From Leuctra nigra (lineage: Eukaryota > Arthropoda > Insecta > Plecoptera > Leuctridae): a stretch of 64,000 nucleotides of DNA. The stretch spans positions 27,250,345 to 27,314,344 of the forward strand of contig OW203762.1 in assembly GCA_934045905.1 (NCBI GenBank). Direction: 5' to 3'. The position numbers and the translations under genes are program-made. The notes beneath the pieces are model-generated. The model was not told where the DNA came from and ran no database searches. It worked only from the letters and a program-made list of their open reading frames with translations. Of this stretch, positions 22,909-33,237 are shown piece after piece. The first letter of the stretch is position 1. Each line of letters opens with the position of its first letter.

Positions 22909-25727
22909 ATGAACACCCTGGTGAGTAATACTCATGTACCAGTGACTTCAGATTTCGGCCCCCCACAGGATTTTTTTATTTACTTTTTTTATGATTTTTT
23001 GTCTACATTTTTAATTGCTAAAAATATTGTCTATGCATTTTTTGTGCTTATTTTTTTAATATTTGTTGACACTTTATTACTATTGTAAATCTACTTGAGT
23101 TGAGTTCTGTGGATTTTCGTAGTAGAGAAGGTAAAATAATATAAATACTGGTCCGATTTGGGACTTAGGGAGGGCCGCACAATAATAGCGGGGTCGGACC
23201 TCGTATAAATATAAAAAAATATAAAAAAATATAAAAAATATAAAAAAATATAAAAACGTTCAATTTCACTTTTGGTTTCCATTTATAAGTTTTGTTCGAG
23301 ATCATCTAAATCTCTTTAAATAACTACATTTTATTTCATTTTGATTTGCTGTGATTTTTCAGTAAGTCCTCCCGCAGTGTCACACTTAGGCCAAATTACG
23401 AGGTAGCCCATAATCTATACCAGCGGTCGCCAACCGGTGGTCCGCGGACCACTGGTGGTCCGCGAGAACATTTTGGTGGTCCGCAGATAAATTTGGAAGT
23501 TTACTTTTAAGTTTCCATGCAATTTATTTAATTTAGAAAAATGGCAATTCATTACAAATGTACTAAATTCGGACATGTTTCAATACATAATAATGCCTTT
23601 ACAAAGTATTGTACGTATTCACTAGCTCTATAATGGAAATAATATCAGTTTTCGAGTATTTTTCCAATACCTGTACATAAGAGTGATTTTAAACGCTTTT
23701 TTGGGAAAAAATGTTGGCTGAAATCGCGTAGAAACGCGCCAAATGACTTCCTGAATACAAAATTTTTCCGGGGCTATGCGCCCCGGACCCGCTTACTACT
23801 GGGGGGCCCTCCCCCCAGACCCCCCATTGTCTCCCTCACATATCGTATTTCCCAGCATACCTATTTTACGCGCCTGAGTGGTCCGCGAGATATAAAATTG
23901 GCATATAAGTGGTCCACGAAGTCCAAAAGGTTGGCGACCGCTGATCTATACAGTCCATCAAACCAGTATTATAAGATGCACGAGATAAAAATTACGTTTT
24001 CTTTCTTTACAGCCTAATATTACGACCTTTATTTTTATCGATATTGTTTGGTATTAAACCCTCCCCCCCCCCCATTCGGTTACGCCAGTGTCACTCAGTT
24101 CTTATGTTTGTTTACAAACTTTGCCTTGGGCGCTGCCGAATCCTTCTAAAACCAGTCCAGTAACAAGGAAATTAATCATACGAACAATAGGGAAGTCACG
24201 TTACCTACTCTTACGTGTAAATTAAAACTATAGATAAAAAAAATGATCAAAACTCTTGATTTACTATTCCGTCATTTCAATAGCAAATCTCGTTTTCAAT
24301 GCCAAAGAAGTAAATACTACTATCCAATGTGTTATAAGAATGCACAAAGTTTGTTATAAATTCAATAATATTTTAATAAGTATATAATTTTCAGCTCATA
24401 GACTATCAGAGACACAAAGACTTAGGCCTACACAATCTGTAAAAGTGCCATATTACAGGTATCAAACTACTTGTAACCAGATTTCTATCAGCGTCATATT
24501 GCCACCTGACCTTACCTCGATGCACTGATTAATTTTACAGCTGACAGTTCTTTAGGACATGCGATCAAGTGAGACATTCCGATCAAGGTTAACAAGAATT
24601 AACATAATTTTAAAAGTAGCTCCAAACATTTACCTTCAATCAATTGTGATTGACATTATAAAAGTAGTATTATCTATTGTCATCTGGAAACTACTGTTTA
24701 TAAACGGGCCTAATAATAAGGATTCAGAAATGACAAATCATAGATATTTCTACATTGAAGATATTTCAGTTGGTATCCTGTGTTTCAGGATCATGTAATG
24801 GACGTCGACTTACTCTTCTTTGTCTGCTTGTAGATCGCCTTCTTTTGCCTGCTGGCCGTGGCTGCCGCGGAGCCCGGACATCTGGGACTCGCCTACGCCC
24901 ACCACGCCGCCCCCATCGCCCTCGCCTCGGAGGCTCGTCTGATCGACCCCGTAGCCATCGCCGCCGGCGCTCCCCTTCCCACCGGGGACACCGTCGAAGT
25001 CGCCGCTGCCAAGGCCGCCCACCTCCATGCGCACGCCGTCGAGACCAACCGCAACATCGGCCTCCATGCCTACAACGCGCACGTCGCTCCCCTGGCTTAC
25101 GCTCACCACGCCGCACCCTTTGCTCACGCCTACGCCGCTCCTATTGCTCACCACGCTCCTCTGGCATACGCTCACCACGCTCCCCTGGCTTACGCTCACC
25201 ACGCCGCTCCCATTGCTCACCACGTCGCCCCCGTCGCTCTCGCCTCGGAGCCTCGTCTGATCGACCCCGTAGCCATCGCCGCCGGAGCTCCTCTGCCCAC
25301 CGGAGACACCGTCGAGGTCGCCGCTGCCAAGGCCGCTCACCTCCATGCCCACGCTGTTGAGTCTGCCCGTACCGGACACCACCTCCTGTACAAGCGCGGA
25401 CTTGCGTACGCCGCTCACCCTCTCGCCTACGCTCCCATCAGCTACTCCGCCGCGGCTACGCATCATGTGTCGTACCCCTACGCCCGCGCCCACCTCCTGT
25501 ACAAGCGCGGACTTGGATACGCTCACCCTCTCATCCACGCCGCCCCCATCAGCTACTCCGCCGTGGCGTCGCATCATGTGTCGTACCCCTACGCCCGCGC
25601 CCACCTCCTGTTCAAGCGTGGACTTGGATACGCTCACCCTCTTGCCTACGCCAGCCCAGCTCTGAGCTACTCCGCCGTGGCTACCCGACATCTGTCCTAC
25701 CCCTATGCCTTCGCGCACCATTACTAA
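22909..25727 (+). CDS. secreted structural cuticular protein, His/Ala/Tyr-rich, exons 22909-22920 and 24834-25727
   Basis: The first coding exon holds just four codons (MNTL) and joins in phase 0 to a single large exon, giving 301 residues. A tiny first exon that splits the signal peptide is typical of insect cuticle genes. The signal peptide reads MNTLIAFFCLLAVAAA. The mature chain is low-complexity with three repeat types. AYAHHAAP-like units recur many times. A unit running from RLIDPVAIAAGAPLPTGDTV into EVAAAKAAHLHAHAVE occurs twice. A block containing HHVSYPYARAHLLYKRGLGY occurs about three times near the C-terminus. The DTxEVAAAKAAH motif is known from several insect cuticle protein groups; no chitin-binding R&R consensus is seen. 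It is likely deposited in cuticle. GC content is far above that of the flanks. No AATAAA follows closely; AATACA at about 25894 may substitute. Confidence 0.88.
23206..23257. repeat. (ATAAAAAA)n simple repeat
   Basis: Five or six imperfect ATATAAAAAA units in the intron of the cuticular protein gene. Confidence 0.8.
23421..23943. mobile_element. hAT-type MITE in the cuticular gene intron
   Basis: TIR CAGCGGTCGCCAACC at the left and GGTTGGCGACCGCTG at the right, with a perfect 8-bp target duplication ATCTATAC (23413-23420 and 23944-23951), identify a hAT superfamily non-autonomous element. The interior repeats GGTGGTCCGCG and carries a GC-rich segment (GGGGCTATGCGCCCCGGACC) shared with the element at 33644-33973. 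Confidence 0.9.
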
Positions 25728-25729
25728 CT

Positions 25730-26390
25730 CCTCGACGTCGACAGGTAACCGTCAGTCAGCACTGAAGAGTCTTGGATACTACTTCAGCTGGACACATGTC
25801 AGAGCTGTAGCAAGATTCCATCACTCACTGTTTATATTGTAAAGAGACATGTTCTCGTTTTGTACATTATGTAAAAAAAACTATTCGTCTTTGAATACAA
25901 AATTATTATGAAAGTATAACTTTGTGTCTGCGTCTTGTTTTTCCTATCCTATTCAATACACTCCTCATCCCGAGATAAAATACTTGCCAGAAATCAATCA
26001 ACGGCATCCATTTGTCACAGCCTTTGGAATGTACTTGACACAGTCACTTGACACTACCTACTTATGGAAAGCTGGATAAGCCGGTACGGTTCTCGTTCAA
26101 TTTTCAACTAATCAAAGCGGTTTTATTAAAAAACTAGACTGTATATGCAAATTAATTTTAGAGAAGAATGTACCTCAACAGTGCTGGGGTATTGAACAAA
26201 AACAACCAGAAAATAGCGAGAAGGGAGCCAAAAGAGTAAATTTGGAAGTCGCGTCTTGGAATTTTGGATCTAGGGGTTATTCAATACAAATCTTCATCAT
26301 TCCCATCAGTACGCTCCATGATATGAAGCTATTCAAAACAAATTAGAAATATTGTTTGAACGAAAGAGGGAGGAAGAGAGGTAGCAGGAC
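25730..26390. other. 3' flank of the cuticular gene, nothing else seen
   Basis: Transcribed tail to about 25910, then AT-rich sequence without a convincing frame or repeat structure. Confidence 0.4.
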
Positions 26391-26394
26391 AACA

Positions 26395-26540
26395 GGGCCC
26401 CGATTCACAAAGATTTTCTCCTGAAAATAAATTCATTTCTTTCACTGCTTTTTTTAGATAAAACAAAGTGGGGTAAATCATCAATCTCCCCCCCCCCCCC
26501 CCCCCCCCCCCCCCGGGAAGATCTTTGTGAATCCGGGCCC
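26395..26540. mobile_element. 146-bp MITE with a poly(C) tract
   Basis: GGGCCCCGATTCACAAAGAT and ATCTTTGTGAATCCGGGCCC are near-perfect inverted ends. The interior has a run of 27 C (26488-26514). Confidence 0.8.
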
Positions 26541-26747
26541 ATGTAATAAAGAATATTCAACTTAACGTTTCTCATAATTTTATTTACTTATTCACAAAAT
26601 AAAACATTTTGTATAGGTATACATAATAGGTATTGTATTGTAAATAATGTAAAATAATATATAATTTCTATCTAACTATAGTTAGGTATGTGATTTTGTA
26701 CAAGAATTGAATTCCTGGGTTGCGCTCTTACTAAAAATGAAAGGGAA

Positions 26748-27385
26748 ATCGCACTTTCAAAATGTAAAAAGGGAATTGACCAATGTAGGTGGGCGTTGCC
26801 TTATGAAAGACAAAAGTATTACCATGGTTACTCCAGGGTTCTTAGAAAAATAACAATTTTTCATTGAAACAAATGAAATTCAAAAAGATCAAATAATTTA
26901 GCTCACACGTGTTTAATAGTTTAATTTACCAGTTGAAATAGAACAATCAATATATTTAAATTCATATAAATCATGTTTGATGATTGCTGGACAATTATTA
27001 CAGTGGTACAACGAAACAAATTATATTTTGTCAGGTATGTTGCCAAATTGTTTTACTTTTTAATGGCTTCTGTCACTGGATTGTTTCGTCAACTTAAAAA
27101 GGCCTTAGCTCCTATATGATAAGTTAATTGAGGCTGAACAAGATTCAAGTAGATAGTTTAAATCATTACTATTATTAATGGCAATTTGTAGATTGTAAAA
27201 CTGTTAAATTCTTTAAGAAACAGCTGTTTGCTGTTAACTGACAGTTGTTTGGTCACTGACAGCTGTCAGTGACCAAACATTGACTTTTGTTTTATGACGT
27301 AGTGGGGGGAGGAGATCTACATTGGTCAACAATTAAAATTTCAAAAATATGGAATAATTTTGATAGCAGAAATCGCCCCTTAGAT
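26748..27385. mobile_element. probable inverted-repeat element with a 34-bp internal palindrome
   Basis: Both ends carry related inverted text: AATTGACCAATGTAGGTGGG near 26773 and GATCTACATTGGTCAACAATT near 27312. Further out, AAATCGCACTTTCAAAATG corresponds loosely to the right end GCAGAAATCGCCCC. Inside is a perfect palindrome at 27246-27279 (half-site TGTTTGGTCACTGACAG). Confidence 0.5.
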
Positions 27386-27542
27386 ATTTACATAATATAA
27401 TATATTCGAATTAAATTCGTTAGTTCTACCTGGTACCAATATCTACATATTAAAATAAATAAATATTTTAAAAGGATTAGCCATAACTTACAAACGTCCA
27501 GATACCTACTCACTCCTTGGGAAGACGCTCGTGAGTCTCTAA

Positions 27543-27634
27543 GGTCGGTGACAGGCTAAGTTGAACCCTGTTTAGCATTGCCAGGTATAGGCTGGCCCAT
27601 GCTAGAGCGGGTTCAACTTAGCCTGTCACCGACC
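27543..27634. repeat. hairpin with 25-bp perfect arms
   Basis: The arm at 27543-27567 (starts GGTCGGTGACAGGCTAAG) is the exact reverse complement of 27610-27634, with a 42-base loop. It lies just upstream of the 107-bp satellite. Confidence 0.85.
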
Positions 27635-27710
27635 GTAGTGCATCATGAACGGGCGGGAGTTTCTAGTTCTCCCTTGTCTTAGTGCACAAATCAGTCTATA
27701 CTAATCTTTT

Positions 27711-28242
27711 ACTCTATAGCCCTGTAGATGAACCTAAATGTGTCCCGTAGCTTCCTCATGCCCTGTCCGGGACAACACTTTGGCTAAAGGGACGCATTGA
27801 GAATGTAAATAGATTCTACTCTATAGCCCTGTAGACGAACCTAAATGTGTCCCGTAGCTTCCTCATGCCCTGTCCGGGACAACACTTTGGCTGAAGGGAC
27901 GCATTGAGAATGTAAATAGATTCTACTCTATAGCCCTGTAGACGAACCTAAATGTGTCCCGTAGCTTCCTCATGCCCTGTCCGGGACAACACTTTGGCTG
28001 AAGGGACGCATTGAGAATGTAAATAGATTCTACTCTATAGCCCTGTAGACGAACCTAAATGTGTCCCGTAGCTTCCTCATGCCCTGTCCGGGACAACACT
28101 TTGGCTGAAGGGACGCATTGAGAATGTAAATAGATTCTACTCTATAGCCCTGTAGATGAACCTAAATGTGTCCCGTAGCTTCCTCATGCCCTGTCCGGGA
28201 CAACACTTTGGCTGAAGGGACGCATTGAGAATGTAAATAGAT
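27711..28242. repeat. 107-bp satellite, five tandem copies
   Basis: Units begin at 27711, 27818, 27925, 28032 and 28139 (ACTCTATAGCCCTG) with exact 107-bp spacing and only one or two substitutions between copies (for example GATGAAC versus GACGAAC). Each unit contains an internal inverted repeat GTCCCG...CGGGAC. The array ends at about 28242. Confidence 0.95.
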
Positions 28243-28654
28243 GTGATAGAGGGCAATAAAAAAATACAATTTCCGGATACATTATTAGGAAGGGAGGAGG
28301 TGCAATTTTATTTTCTTTCGCACTGATCTTTATCTTCATATTACATTCTAAACATTGTGAGGAAGATCTACAGACCTTCCTACTTGAAAAATGTCTTAAA
28401 GTTAATTTACTTATGCAGTGTTGTTGAACATGAAATCTGGGAATAAAATTGGTGCGAGCAATACATTCAGATATGTATTAAAAAGCACCTTGGAAGAGAG
28501 AGGTTTCGGGGCGAAGCCCCCGAGAAAATTGTCTACAAAATACACTATTTTGGAGCAATTTTGAAACGTCAATATTTAGAAAATCCTCGAAGAAAATTCT
28601 GCCGACGGAGCAATCCTGTTATTTTTTTATTAAAACTATTTGTATACAGGTATA

Positions 28655-29195
28655 TAGATAGATGGACAAGGCAGATAGATGGACAAGGTATGGGAGAGAT
28701 GAACAAGGTATACATATCGATGGACAAGGTATATATACAGATCGATGGACAAGGTATGGGAGAGATGAACAAGGTATACATATCGATGGACAAGGTACGG
28801 GAGAGATGAACAAGGTATACAGATGTATGGACAAGGTATACATAGCGATGGTCAAGGTATACAGACAGATCGATGGACAAGGTATGGGAGAGATGAACAA
28901 GGTATACAGATCGATGGACAAGGTATACCTAAGGTATGGGAGAGATGGACAAGGTATACATATCGATGGACAAGGTATGGGAGAGATGAACAAGGTATAC
29001 ATATAGATGGACAAGGTATGGGAGAGTTGAACAAGGTATGGGAGCGATGGACAAGGTATACATATCGATGGACAAGGTATGGGAGAGTTGGTAAAGGTAT
29101 ACATATCGATGGACAAGGTATGGGAGAGATGGACAAGGTATGGGAGCGATGGACAAGGTATACATATCGATGGACAAGGTACGGGAGAGATGAAC
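28655..29195. repeat. minisatellite of GGACAAGGTAT-type units
   Basis: The sequence is built from alternating short blocks: GGACAAGGTATGGGAGAGAT, GAACAAGGTATACATATCGA and minor variants. Blocks of about 19-21 bp combine into higher-order units of about 40 bp. Both strands stay open by chance, so apparent proteins rich in RWTRYGRDEQGI are repeat artefacts. It abuts the stop codon of the zinc-finger exon at 29200. Confidence 0.93.
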
Positions 29196-29199
29196 AGTG

Positions 29200-29420
29200 T
29201 CACGTGACTGCACGATGACTCTTACTCCGATGCTCCTTGCTGCGATGCACCCACATGTTGTACTTGTTCTTGAAGCGCTTGCCACACACGGGGCAGGGCT
29301 CCAGCTGGGACCGCGTGTGTGTGGACAGAATGTGGCGCTTGATGGACGTCGTCTGCGCCAGAGTCTTCGCGCAGATGGGACACTGACGCACGGCGCGCAC
29401 GGTGTCAAGCCAAGAGAGAT
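29200..29420 (-). CDS. alternative terminal exon of the BTB-ZF gene, C2H2 finger pair 4 (most distal)
   Basis: After an acceptor (GGTTGCAG) the exon enters in phase 1 and runs 73 codons to TGA at 29202-29200. It encodes two C2H2 fingers: CPICAKTLAQTTSIKRHILS with THT, and CPVCGKRFKNKYNMWVHRSK with EH. The linker SQLEP is longer than in the other pairs. A basic tail (RSKSHRAVT) follows. Paired fingers on single alternative 3' exons are the hallmark of lola/broad/tramtrack-type BTB-ZF genes. The minisatellite begins 5 bp past the stop, so the 3' UTR must consist largely of that repeat. Confidence 0.82.
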
Positions 29421-29459
29421 CTGCAACCGGCATGCAACATTGCGCAAACAGAATTAGAC

Positions 29460-29750
29460 TTTATTGAAACATATAAATTAATTAATCCCCCGACGACTGT
29501 GCACCTTAGTGCCGTGATGGGGTTTGTGTTGGCCAATGATCCACTATAGGCTAGGCCGGCGAGCATTTATGCTCATTTGTAAGGCTTACTCATGACGGTT
29601 ACGTCAGTGGTGAGGCCACAGCCTACGTGCGGCAGGGACGACTCCGTCCCATACCCTCCTTCTCCTTCAAAATCGCGGTCCCTTGGCCTCCTCCCGAATT
29701 GGATCCCGGCCGAATCCTCCCAACCACCAGTTCATCCACATTCAAGCCAT
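29460..29750. other. GC-richer non-coding segment, unidentified repeat
   Basis: Contains CCCCGACGACTGTGCACCTTAGTGCC and a pyrimidine-rich stretch, CATACCCTCCTTCTCCTTC, in style like the end of a retroelement. No frame or family could be assigned. Confidence 0.3.
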
Positions 29751-29751
29751 G

Positions 29752-30424
29752 TAGTCCAGTAATTGCGTGATTGTACCCACCACTAATTGCAACAGAAGCG
29801 TTTTTGGTACCGTTCGATTCAGAAAAGTGTCCTCTACAACATATCCAAAATCGACCGAAATCGCTGTACGGAAAAAGGGTTTTAATGACTTTTTAAGTTA
29901 ATTTCCCATGTTAATTCCATCTTGCAAAAAAAAAAAAATTCATGTAACTCCGATTTTGACGAAACTTGGCAGAATTGTTCACCATCCTAAATGAACACAA
30001 ATAGCTCTCTGAGCGTTTTCCTCTAAGTCTCATCGTTTGGGAAATATAGCCCATTGAAAAGTCATGTTTTCGAAGATTTAAGTCACTTTGAGTGAAATTT
30101 GACGTTTTGCGAGGTCCATATTTCCCAAACGATGAGATTTAGAGGAAAACGCTCCGAGAGCTATTTGTGTTCATTTAGGATGGTGTACAATTCTGCCAAG
30201 TTTCGTCAAAATTGGAGTTACATGAAAGAAAGTTTTTTTTGCAAGATGGAATTAACATGGGAGATTAACTTAAAAAGTCATTAAAACCCTTTTTCCGTAC
30301 AGCGATTTCGGTCGATTTTGGATATGTTGTAGAGGGCGCTTTTCTGAATCGCACGGTACCAAAAACGCTTCTGTTGCAATTAGTGGTGGGTTATGCTGAT
30401 TTTTTCATTAGAATTACTGGACTA
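29752..30424. mobile_element. long-arm fold-back element
   Basis: TAGTCCAGTAATT at the left and AATTACTGGACTA at the right are exact inverted ends. Inside, arms of about 280 bp pair almost throughout, for example AGCGATTTCGGTCGATTTTG with CAAAATCGACCGAAATCGCT. The centre is near 30085. No coding frame. Confidence 0.85.
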
Positions 30425-30429
30425 ATGGC

Positions 30430-31500
30430 CTTTCCTCCAGAGCAGTAAAAACTAAATGTGCGCAGATTTGCTTAGTTTTCGACGCACAATTAAAAAAATA
30501 ATAATTAAATCTAAATTTTAATGAATCAGATATGTGGAGAGAAGAAGAAAATGATGAGTATGAAATGGAATTTGAGGAAGAAGAAGAAGAAGAAGAAGAA
30601 GAAGAAGAAGAAGAAGAAGAAGAAGAAGAAGAAGAAGAAGAAGAAAGAAGTGTTTTGAAATAATGTATAATGTTTAGTTTATAAGAAATGAAATGTGACA
30701 GGCTTGGCCAGCCGGCATTGTGGTATATTTATTTGTGTGGCCTATAATAATGTTTAGCAATTTATCCTACTCCATAAAATGTTTGGAAAGGTGCTTTATA
30801 ATCAAGTATGCTGTGATTTTAAAAAAATAGTGAAGACAACATTCAAAAAGGTATGTGTTCAATTACACTTGATCTTAAATCCTGAATCAAATCAATTTAA
30901 TTAAATCAATAAGTTCACGAAATTATTCGACTATAATTTAAAAATTGGTTTTGCCATGATCTATTGGGAATGGGATAAAATGTGATTTTGCAATGCAATC
31001 ACTCAGATACTATCAATGTAGTAAACAAAGTAGGATCCTTAAGATAACATTGTTAGTTTTCATAGGTACTCGAAACATTAATATCGTGACATTAATGAAT
31101 CCATAATTAGATGGGCATATCTCGACGTTATCTCAATGAAGTGGTTAAATCAAACTCAATTCAAATAACACAGGAACATTTATATATTTGACAATACGAC
31201 ATCAACATACGACAAAGGGCAGGAATCCTGCAACTCTGAGAAGACCTGTCAGCAGATTTGCCATCCAGAACCTGAGGTAAACTTTTCTAATAAATAAGTA
31301 CAACTAGAGAGCCTAGATTGTTTAGTACAACTAGAGCTACTTATTGTAGAAGTTCTAAAGGCAACAAAAATCTAAAACATTCCTATGACTTTTCTCAGAG
31401 AAGAAAACAATAACTTGTGATCGTCTTGCATAAAACAGTATTCACATGAACATACATAATCTTTCTATCGCCTGTACACCATTATACCTGACCTAACAAA
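30430..31500. other. intergenic DNA with a (GAA)n microsatellite at 30574-30650
   Basis: About 25 GAA/AAG triplets lie at 30574-30650. The rest is AT-rich with no frame or repeat structure that can be supported. Confidence 0.6.
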
Positions 31501-31551
31501 CGGCCTTAATCATGGGGAGGTGGTAGAACCTCCAGCTAATCCCATATCAGT

Positions 31552-31573
31552 GGGGGGGGGGGGGGGGGGGGGG
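31552..31573. repeat. 22-base poly(G) run
   Basis: Uninterrupted G22; its length is likely to be unreliable in the assembly. Confidence 0.85.
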
Positions 31574-31879
31574 TCTGGAGCCAGTAGGAAGCAACGTTTT
31601 GATATGACCACGTTTTAAAGCATTTTTGAACTTCAGTTGATTTGTTGGACCTGAAATTTCGCTATAACCGACTCTAAAATAATACCTACATATTTTAGAC
31701 AGACCATTCTATTTACGGTGGTGGTGGTAGAGGTGGTCGTAAAGTGTGATACAGTGTGATAAAGGGGAGGGGGAAGGTGTCAAAATAACCAAATTTTAGT
31801 GTGACGTCCTTTATGCACAGCCCCTAAAGTTTGTTCGTTTATGCTGCCAAACCCTACCACAGCTTTGCGTGGTGAGGTG

Positions 31880-32247
31880 CGAGGGGTTAACAACTCCGGA
31901 AATCTGGTGTACACTAGCCTGGAAATCTTTGGAAATCTTGGAAATCTTTGAAATCTTAAGGAAATCTTTCGAAATTTTGAAACCTTAGTAAATCTTAGTA
32001 AATCTTTTGAAATCTTTGGAAATCTTACAAGTCTTGGGAATCTCGGGAAATCTCGGGAATCCCGTAAAATCTTGTGAAATCTGCAGAAATCTTTCAAAAA
32101 ATTTTCAAAATTTTTGAAAATCTTTGGAAATCCTTGAAATCTTTGGAAATTTTTGAAATCTTATGGAATCTTAAAAATCTTAAGAAATCTTGGAAATCTT
32201 GGAAATCAGGTGTACGTACACCAAAACTATTAGTTGTTAACTCCTCG
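31880..32247. repeat. GGAAATCTT-type minisatellite inside an inverted-repeat element
   Basis: CGAGGGGTTAACAACT at 31880-31895 and AGTTGTTAACTCCTCG at 32232-32247 are inverted ends. Between them about 290 bp consist of degenerate 8-11 bp units of the type TTTGGAAATC. TGGTGTACAC and GGTGTACGTACACC lie just inside both ends. Confidence 0.75.
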
Positions 32248-32353
32248 GCGAGGTGGACAGGTACGCGACAGCAGGTTGCGACAGGTAGGTTGCGACAGCG
32301 TAGTATACGAAAACGGAAAAACCATAATTGTACGGGACGATAGATAATACTAC

Positions 32354-32392
32354 GTATAAAAATGAAGTTTACTTTGAAACGTTCTTTCAGAT
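32354..32392 (+). promoter_or_regulatory. candidate TATA and initiator of the 30K-like gene
   Basis: TATAAAAA at 32354-32361 is followed by TTTCAGATC with a putative +1 A at 32389, 35 bases downstream and just 8 nt from the ATG. The same TTTCAG could instead be a splice acceptor of a gene with an upstream leader exon; the sequence does not decide. Confidence 0.4.
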
Positions 32393-32396
32393 CACC

Positions 32397-33209
32397 ATGT
32401 CTCTCCACTTCACTACCCTACTAGCATGCATTGCTGCTATCACAACAATAGCAGTTGCTCTTCCCTACGAAGATCCACTGCCATCCCTAGCCAGTGACTG
32501 CATCCACGCCATACACAACCTAGACTTCTCAAGCGCTCAAGAACTCTACTCCAAGGTCAAACAGAACAACCTCCTCGACTCCAGCGCATTCTACTTGGCA
32601 GCCGCCATGAAAGAAACATTCCAAACATTTGAATTTCAGCAACTCAGTACAGAAGAAAAGCGCAAGCTGGAAGATCTAAAAGCACAGTTACCAGTGTCAG
32701 TACGCAATGTACAATTCGGCGAAATAGTTTGCATGTTGAGCGTGGAGCGTACGCAGTACTTGTACGCCCCTGGTTCAGATTTTACTCACGACCCTGAAAA
32801 CCGCCACGCTTTCTTGTGGCGCCTCGGCGGTATTCTACCTGGAAGTACCTGGACTTTCAATGGCACTATGACACCAACTGACTACAGAATTACGAACATC
32901 TACGGAGAACATCTTTACGCAGCCAATACACATACTTATCTCAACCGAAGGAATGTGTACACCTACATGAATGAGTTCAGTGGCATTCCGAGTGACATAT
33001 GGCGGTTAAAAGCGGATGGGGATAATGTTATTATTCAGAATACCTGGTATGCTGGTAGTGGTGAAACCATTGAGTATCTCTACGCTGCTGCTAATTTGTA
33101 CAATTATGATAGCACCAGAGGTACGATATTTAGTTGGGATAAAGATTGGGGTAATGGTATAATAAATAAGGATCATTTGTGGAGACTACAAGACTGCAAA
33201 ATAGATTAG
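32397..33209 (+). CDS. secreted protein resembling 30K lipoproteins (alpha-helical N-domain plus beta-trefoil)
   Basis: A single frame of 270 residues starts at ATG 32397, chosen because a hydrophobic signal peptide follows at once (MSLHFTTLLACIAAITTIAV, cleavage near residue 22) and the upstream in-frame ATG at 32328 would mask it. Residues 30-100 look helical (DFSSAQELYSKVKQNN, STEEKRKLEDLKAQL). Residues 105-270 have a threefold repeat ending in FLWRLGG, DIWRLKADGD and HLWRLQDC, each preceded by an EYLYA-type strand (TQYLYAPG, EHLYAAN, EYLYAAA), as in beta-trefoils. This order matches the lepidopteran 30K/microvitellogenin family (Lipoprotein_11), extracellular storage and transport proteins. 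Homology is judged by pattern only; another trefoil lectin family is possible. Its AATAAA (33254-33259) lies in the adjoining tRNA-like element. Confidence 0.7.
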   Translation: MSLHFTTLLACIAAITTIAVALPYEDPLPSLASDCIHAIHNLDFSSAQELYSKVKQNNLLDSSAFYLAAAMKETFQTFEFQQLSTEEKRKLEDLKAQLPVSVRNVQFGEIVCMLSVERTQYLYAPGSDFTHDPENRHAFLWRLGGILPGSTWTFNGTMTPTDYRITNIYGEHLYAANTHTYLNRRNVYTYMNEFSGIPSDIWRLKADGDNVIIQNTWYAGSGETIEYLYAAANLYNYDSTRGTIFSWDKDWGNGIINKDHLWRLQDCKID

Positions 33210-33237
33210 ACCATTTGTGGTTATCAACATAATTTTT

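Noticed and set aside
24755..25721. Long Arg/Pro-rich and Gly/Ser/Val-rich frames overlapping the cuticle gene
   Set aside because: They are shadow frames of the GC-rich cuticular exon. Only the frame with the MNTL exon and signal peptide gives a coherent protein.
27711..28242. CRISPR-like array
   Set aside because: The 107-bp units are directly adjacent with no unique spacers, and the genome is eukaryotic; it is a satellite.
28561..29218. Several long open frames on both strands in the GGACAAGGTAT array
   Set aside because: Frames in all directions stay open because the short repeat lacks stops. The predicted proteins are pure repeats, so this is a minisatellite and not a gene.
31780..32408. 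Phe/Arg/Lys-rich frames on both strands
   Set aside because: They are translations of the GGAAATCTT minisatellite.
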